DNA of 38,530 nt from the NCBI GenBank assembly GCA_002707205.1, contig PAMH01000007.1, forward strand, positions 13,220-51,749, read 5' to 3'. Positions 35,556 through 38,530 of this stretch are shown in pieces. Made by a program: the position numbers and the translations under genes. The notes beneath the pieces were generated by a model. It ran no database searches and was not told where the DNA came from. It worked only from the letters and a program-made list of their open reading frames with translations. Every line of letters starts with the position of its first letter. Within the stretch, counting starts at the first letter, position 1. The DNA is from Legionellales bacterium. GTDB lineage: Bacteria; Pseudomonadota; Gammaproteobacteria; UBA1113.

Positions 35556-36269
35556 ATGCGTCAGCTTGTATTAGAGCCAGCATTTATATTACATACACGA
35601 CCTTATAGAGATACGAGTTTATTAGTTGAATTATTTACGGAACAACATGGGCGGCTTACTTGTATCGCAAAAGGCGCACGGGGTAAACGCCATGCCTGGC
35701 GTCATATTCTAATGCCATTTCAACCTTTAATTGCAGCGTTTGCTGGTAAGGGTGAAATCTTAACTTTAACGCACGCAGAAAGTACAGGGATGCCGTTAAA
35801 TTTACAGGGTAAGTCACTTTTTTGTGGTTTTTATTTGAATGAATTATTACTTTATTTATTAGCAAAGCAAGATGCCTTTCCGCAAATATTTCAACTTTAT
35901 GTAGATACACTAATTCAGTTAAAAAATATAGAAATTATTGAAGTTAGTTTACGATATTTTGAGCGTTATTTATTATCAAGTTTAGGATATGAAATTGATT
36001 TCAATTTCGATTTTAACGGTAAACCAATTGAGCACGATAAACAATATTTATTTCGATTTGATCAAGGGTTCATTGCAGTCACACAGCAAGAGGTAACCAC
36101 TACAGCGTTATATCAAGGAGAACACTTATTAGCAATTGCTAAAGATTCTTATAATGATATTGTAGTTTTAAAGCAGGCAAAAAATATTTTTTCTGCCAAA
36201 ATTCAATTTTTACTCGGGCATAAAACATTAAAAAGTCGTGAAATTTTTCAAGCATGTTTAACGACATAG
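35556..36269 (+). CDS. recO: DNA repair protein RecO
   Basis: RecO mediates RecA loading with RecR and anneals single strands in the RecFOR pathway. An N-terminal OB-fold (about residues 1-80, with [24 protein letters not shown] and the basic KGARGKR) is followed by a helical domain. Cysteine residues of the zinc-binding kind are not obvious, as in E. coli RecO. Length (237) is normal. TTGGAGG precedes the ATG by about nine bases. Confidence 0.95.
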   Translation: MRQLVLEPAFILHTRPYRDTSLLVELFTEQHGRLTCIAKGARGKRHAWRHILMPFQPLIAAFAGKGEILTLTHAESTGMPLNLQGKSLFCGFYLNELLLYLLAKQDAFPQIFQLYVDTLIQLKNIEIIEVSLRYFERYLLSSLGYEIDFNFDFNGKPIEHDKQYLFRFDQGFIAVTQQEVTTTALYQGEHLLAIAKDSYNDIVVLKQAKNIFSAKIQFLLGHKTLKSREIFQACLTT

Positions 36270-36279
36270 GAGTATCGCT

Positions 36280-37020
36280 ATGCAAAATAATGAAATTTTT
36301 TTAGGCGTTAATATTGATCACGTGGCAACATTAAGACAAGCGCGAGGGACAAACTATCCTGATCCAATTTTTGCAGCACAGCTTGCTGAAACAGCAGGTG
36401 CTGATGGTATTACTTTACATTTACGAGAAGATCGACGGCATATACAAGATAGAGATGTACATGTTTTAAAAGAAACGATTCAAACACGCATGAATTTAGA
36501 AATGGCTGTTACCGAGTCTATGCTCAAACTTGCAGAGCAAGTTCGCCCAAGATTTGTTTGTTTAGTGCCTGAAAAACGTGAAGAATTAACAACGGAAGGC
36601 GGGCTTGATGTTGTTGGACAATTTGATAAAGTGCAAGCAGCATGTCAGCGTTTAGCTGAAAAAGAAATTTTAGTTTCATTATTTATTGCTCCGGAGCATG
36701 CGCAAATAGAAGCCGCTAAAAAATGCAATGTTCCATTTATTGAAATACATACGGGACACTACGCTGATGCACGTAGTGAAGAAGCACAAATACAAGAATT
36801 ATCGGTTATTGCAAAGGCGGCAAGCTATGCATATGAATTGGGCTTAAAGGTTAATGCTGGGCATGGTTTACATTATCATAACGTTAAAGCAATTGCGCAA
36901 ATTCCTGAGTTCATTGAATTAAATATTGGACATGCAATAATTTCGAGAGCTGTAATGACAGGCATGCATGAAGCGGTGGCAAGTATGAAAAAATTAATGT
37001 TAGAGGCGCGTGCTTCTTAG
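36280..37020 (+). CDS. pdxJ: Pyridoxine 5'-phosphate synthase
   Basis: This enzyme performs the last step of the DXP-dependent vitamin B6 pathway, joining deoxyxylulose phosphate with the PdxA product to give pyridoxine phosphate. The N-terminal [15 protein letters not shown] is diagnostic, as are [22 protein letters not shown] and [11 protein letters not shown]. Length (246) is typical. It ends the lepA operon; the acpS gene that often follows pdxJ is not present. A perfect 10-bp hairpin lies just after the stop. Confidence 0.97.
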   Translation: MQNNEIFLGVNIDHVATLRQARGTNYPDPIFAAQLAETAGADGITLHLREDRRHIQDRDVHVLKETIQTRMNLEMAVTESMLKLAEQVRPRFVCLVPEKREELTTEGGLDVVGQFDKVQAACQRLAEKEILVSLFIAPEHAQIEAAKKCNVPFIEIHTGHYADARSEEAQIQELSVIAKAASYAYELGLKVNAGHGLHYHNVKAIAQIPEFIELNIGHAIISRAVMTGMHEAVASMKKLMLEARAS

Positions 37021-37030
37021 GATAATTTTT

Positions 37031-37074
37031 TGCGTTCTCATTTATGGGGGAGTGAGAACGCATCAGCTTATTTT

Positions 37075-37076
<2 letters not shown>
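37031..37076 (+). terminator. Shared hairpin between convergent pdxJ and trxB
   Basis: A perfect 10-bp stem (TGCGTTCTCA, 37031-37040, with 37053-37062) and 12-nt loop lie 10 bp after the pdxJ stop. A T-rich stretch begins several bases later (TTATTTTTTA, overlapping the trxB stop). A terminator is likely for pdxJ transcripts; for trxB the A/T context is less favourable. Confidence 0.65.
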
Positions 37077-38055
<979 letters not shown>

Positions 38056-38106
38056 TTATTGGCGCTTATATTACCATAAATAAAAAGTAGTATAAATTAT
38101 TTTGAT

Positions 38107-38126
38107 ATTTGAGTATTCGCTCAAAT
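38107..38126. promoter_or_regulatory. 7-bp perfect dyad between trxB and ftsK
   Basis: ATTTGAG and CTCAAAT flank a 6-bp spacer in the divergent intergenic region, 18 bp before the ftsK GTG. It could be an operator for either gene or a hairpin at the ftsK leader. No known regulator site is recognised. Confidence 0.35.
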
Positions 38127-38143
38127 TATAATCAGGAGTTAAT

Positions 38144-38530
38144 GTGAAACAAGCAACAAAGCAGAAAGGAAGTGCCGAGTTTGCCGAACAAATAAAGCAT
38201 CGTATGAGAGAAGGTGCGATGTTAGTTATTAGCGCAATAGCAATTTTTTTAATCGTTTCTTTGTGTACTTATCACTCAACTGATCCAGGCTGGTCAGCAA
38301 CAGGCTTTGATGCACACGTGCAGAATGCAGGCGGACGTGCGGGTGCTTGGTTTTCAGATTTTTTCTTATATATGTTTGGTTATTTGGCTTATATTTTTCC
38401 ATTGCTTGTTTGTTATGGTGCATGGTTAGCATGGAAAGATGAACATGACGAAGATAAGAAAAATAAACACTTTTTAGTGATGCGCTTTATTGGTTTTATA
38501 TTTATCATGGTTACAGGAACAGCCTTGGCC
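38144..38530 (+). CDS. ftsK: DNA translocase FtsK, N-terminal fragment
   Basis: The open frame from GTG 38144 runs off the window end (129 codons). It matches the start of FtsK: a short polar N-terminus, then hydrophobic helices beginning at about residues 27-42, the STDPGWSATGF segment and GGRAGAW typical of the first periplasmic loop, and further helices at about 70-92 and 110-129. The N-terminal domain anchors FtsK to the division septum; the motor domain lies beyond the window. AGGAG lies five to ten bases before the GTG. The ATG two bases earlier runs straight into TGA and is not used. Confidence 0.9.
   Translation, partial: MKQATKQKGSAEFAEQIKHRMREGAMLVISAIAIFLIVSLCTYHSTDPGWSATGFDAHVQNAGGRAGAWFSDFFLYMFGYLAYIFPLLVCYGAWLAWKDEHDEDKKNKHFLVMRFIGFIFIMVTGTALA

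Noticed and set aside
38127-38132. TATAAT as the ftsK -10 element
   Set aside because: Transcription would start about 5 bases before the GTG and exclude the AGGAG ribosome site, so it cannot serve the start chosen.

Overview
This window comes from an AT-rich gammaproteobacterial chromosome. It most resembles the order Legionellales (Legionella/Coxiella relatives): it carries a Legionella-type major outer membrane protein gene, an icd-clpA pair, a DesA-like acyl desaturase, a NAD-linked malic enzyme, and several proteins with no recognisable family of the kind common in intracellular Legionellales. Placement below order is not possible by eye. No transposase, integrase, CRISPR array or rRNA is visible. 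There is one tRNA gene (elongator tRNA-Met).

Layout. Bases 1-437 are the 3' end of recJ, followed by a zinc-ribbon membrane protein. Bases 1095-3748 (minus) are a ketoacid CoA-transferase pair with a dicarboxylate/amino-acid symporter. Bases 3834-5757 (plus) encode a single LolC/LolE-type permease and LolD, and 5851-6867 the outer membrane protein with a near-consensus promoter. Bases 6854-8573 (minus) are mnmA-hflD.

The accessory-looking part runs from about 8.6 to 14.7 kb. It holds a 941-residue acidic, repeat-rich protein, a small glycine-rich membrane protein, a potassium-channel-like protein, a secreted HAD phosphatase and an unrecognised basic protein. After the tRNA come maeA, rluE, icd and clpA (with no clpS in the long icd-clpA gap), another unrecognised protein, mutM and the desaturase.

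From 24.5 kb on the window is almost entirely housekeeping: prfB (with its programmed +1 frameshift), lysS, a TPR-glycosyltransferase, ygfZ, sdhE-ygfX-rpoE, then the tightly packed lepA-lepB-DUF4845-rnc-era-recO-pdxJ operon, trxB, and the 5' end of ftsK.

How it fits together. The core genes cover DNA repair (recJ, mutM, recO), translation and RNA maturation (prfB, lysS, lepA, mnmA, rluE, rnc, era), envelope biogenesis (lol genes, lepB, MOMP, rpoE), central carbon metabolism (maeA, icd, CoA-transferase) and redox or cofactor supply (trxB, pdxJ, sdhE, ygfZ). The observations most worth a second look are the repeat-built 941-residue protein, with three layers of internal duplication; a 28-bp promoter-like element shared by mnmA and maeA; the missing clpS; the lone Lol permease; rpoE without an adjacent anti-sigma gene; and paired dyads in the mutM/desaturase intergenic region.
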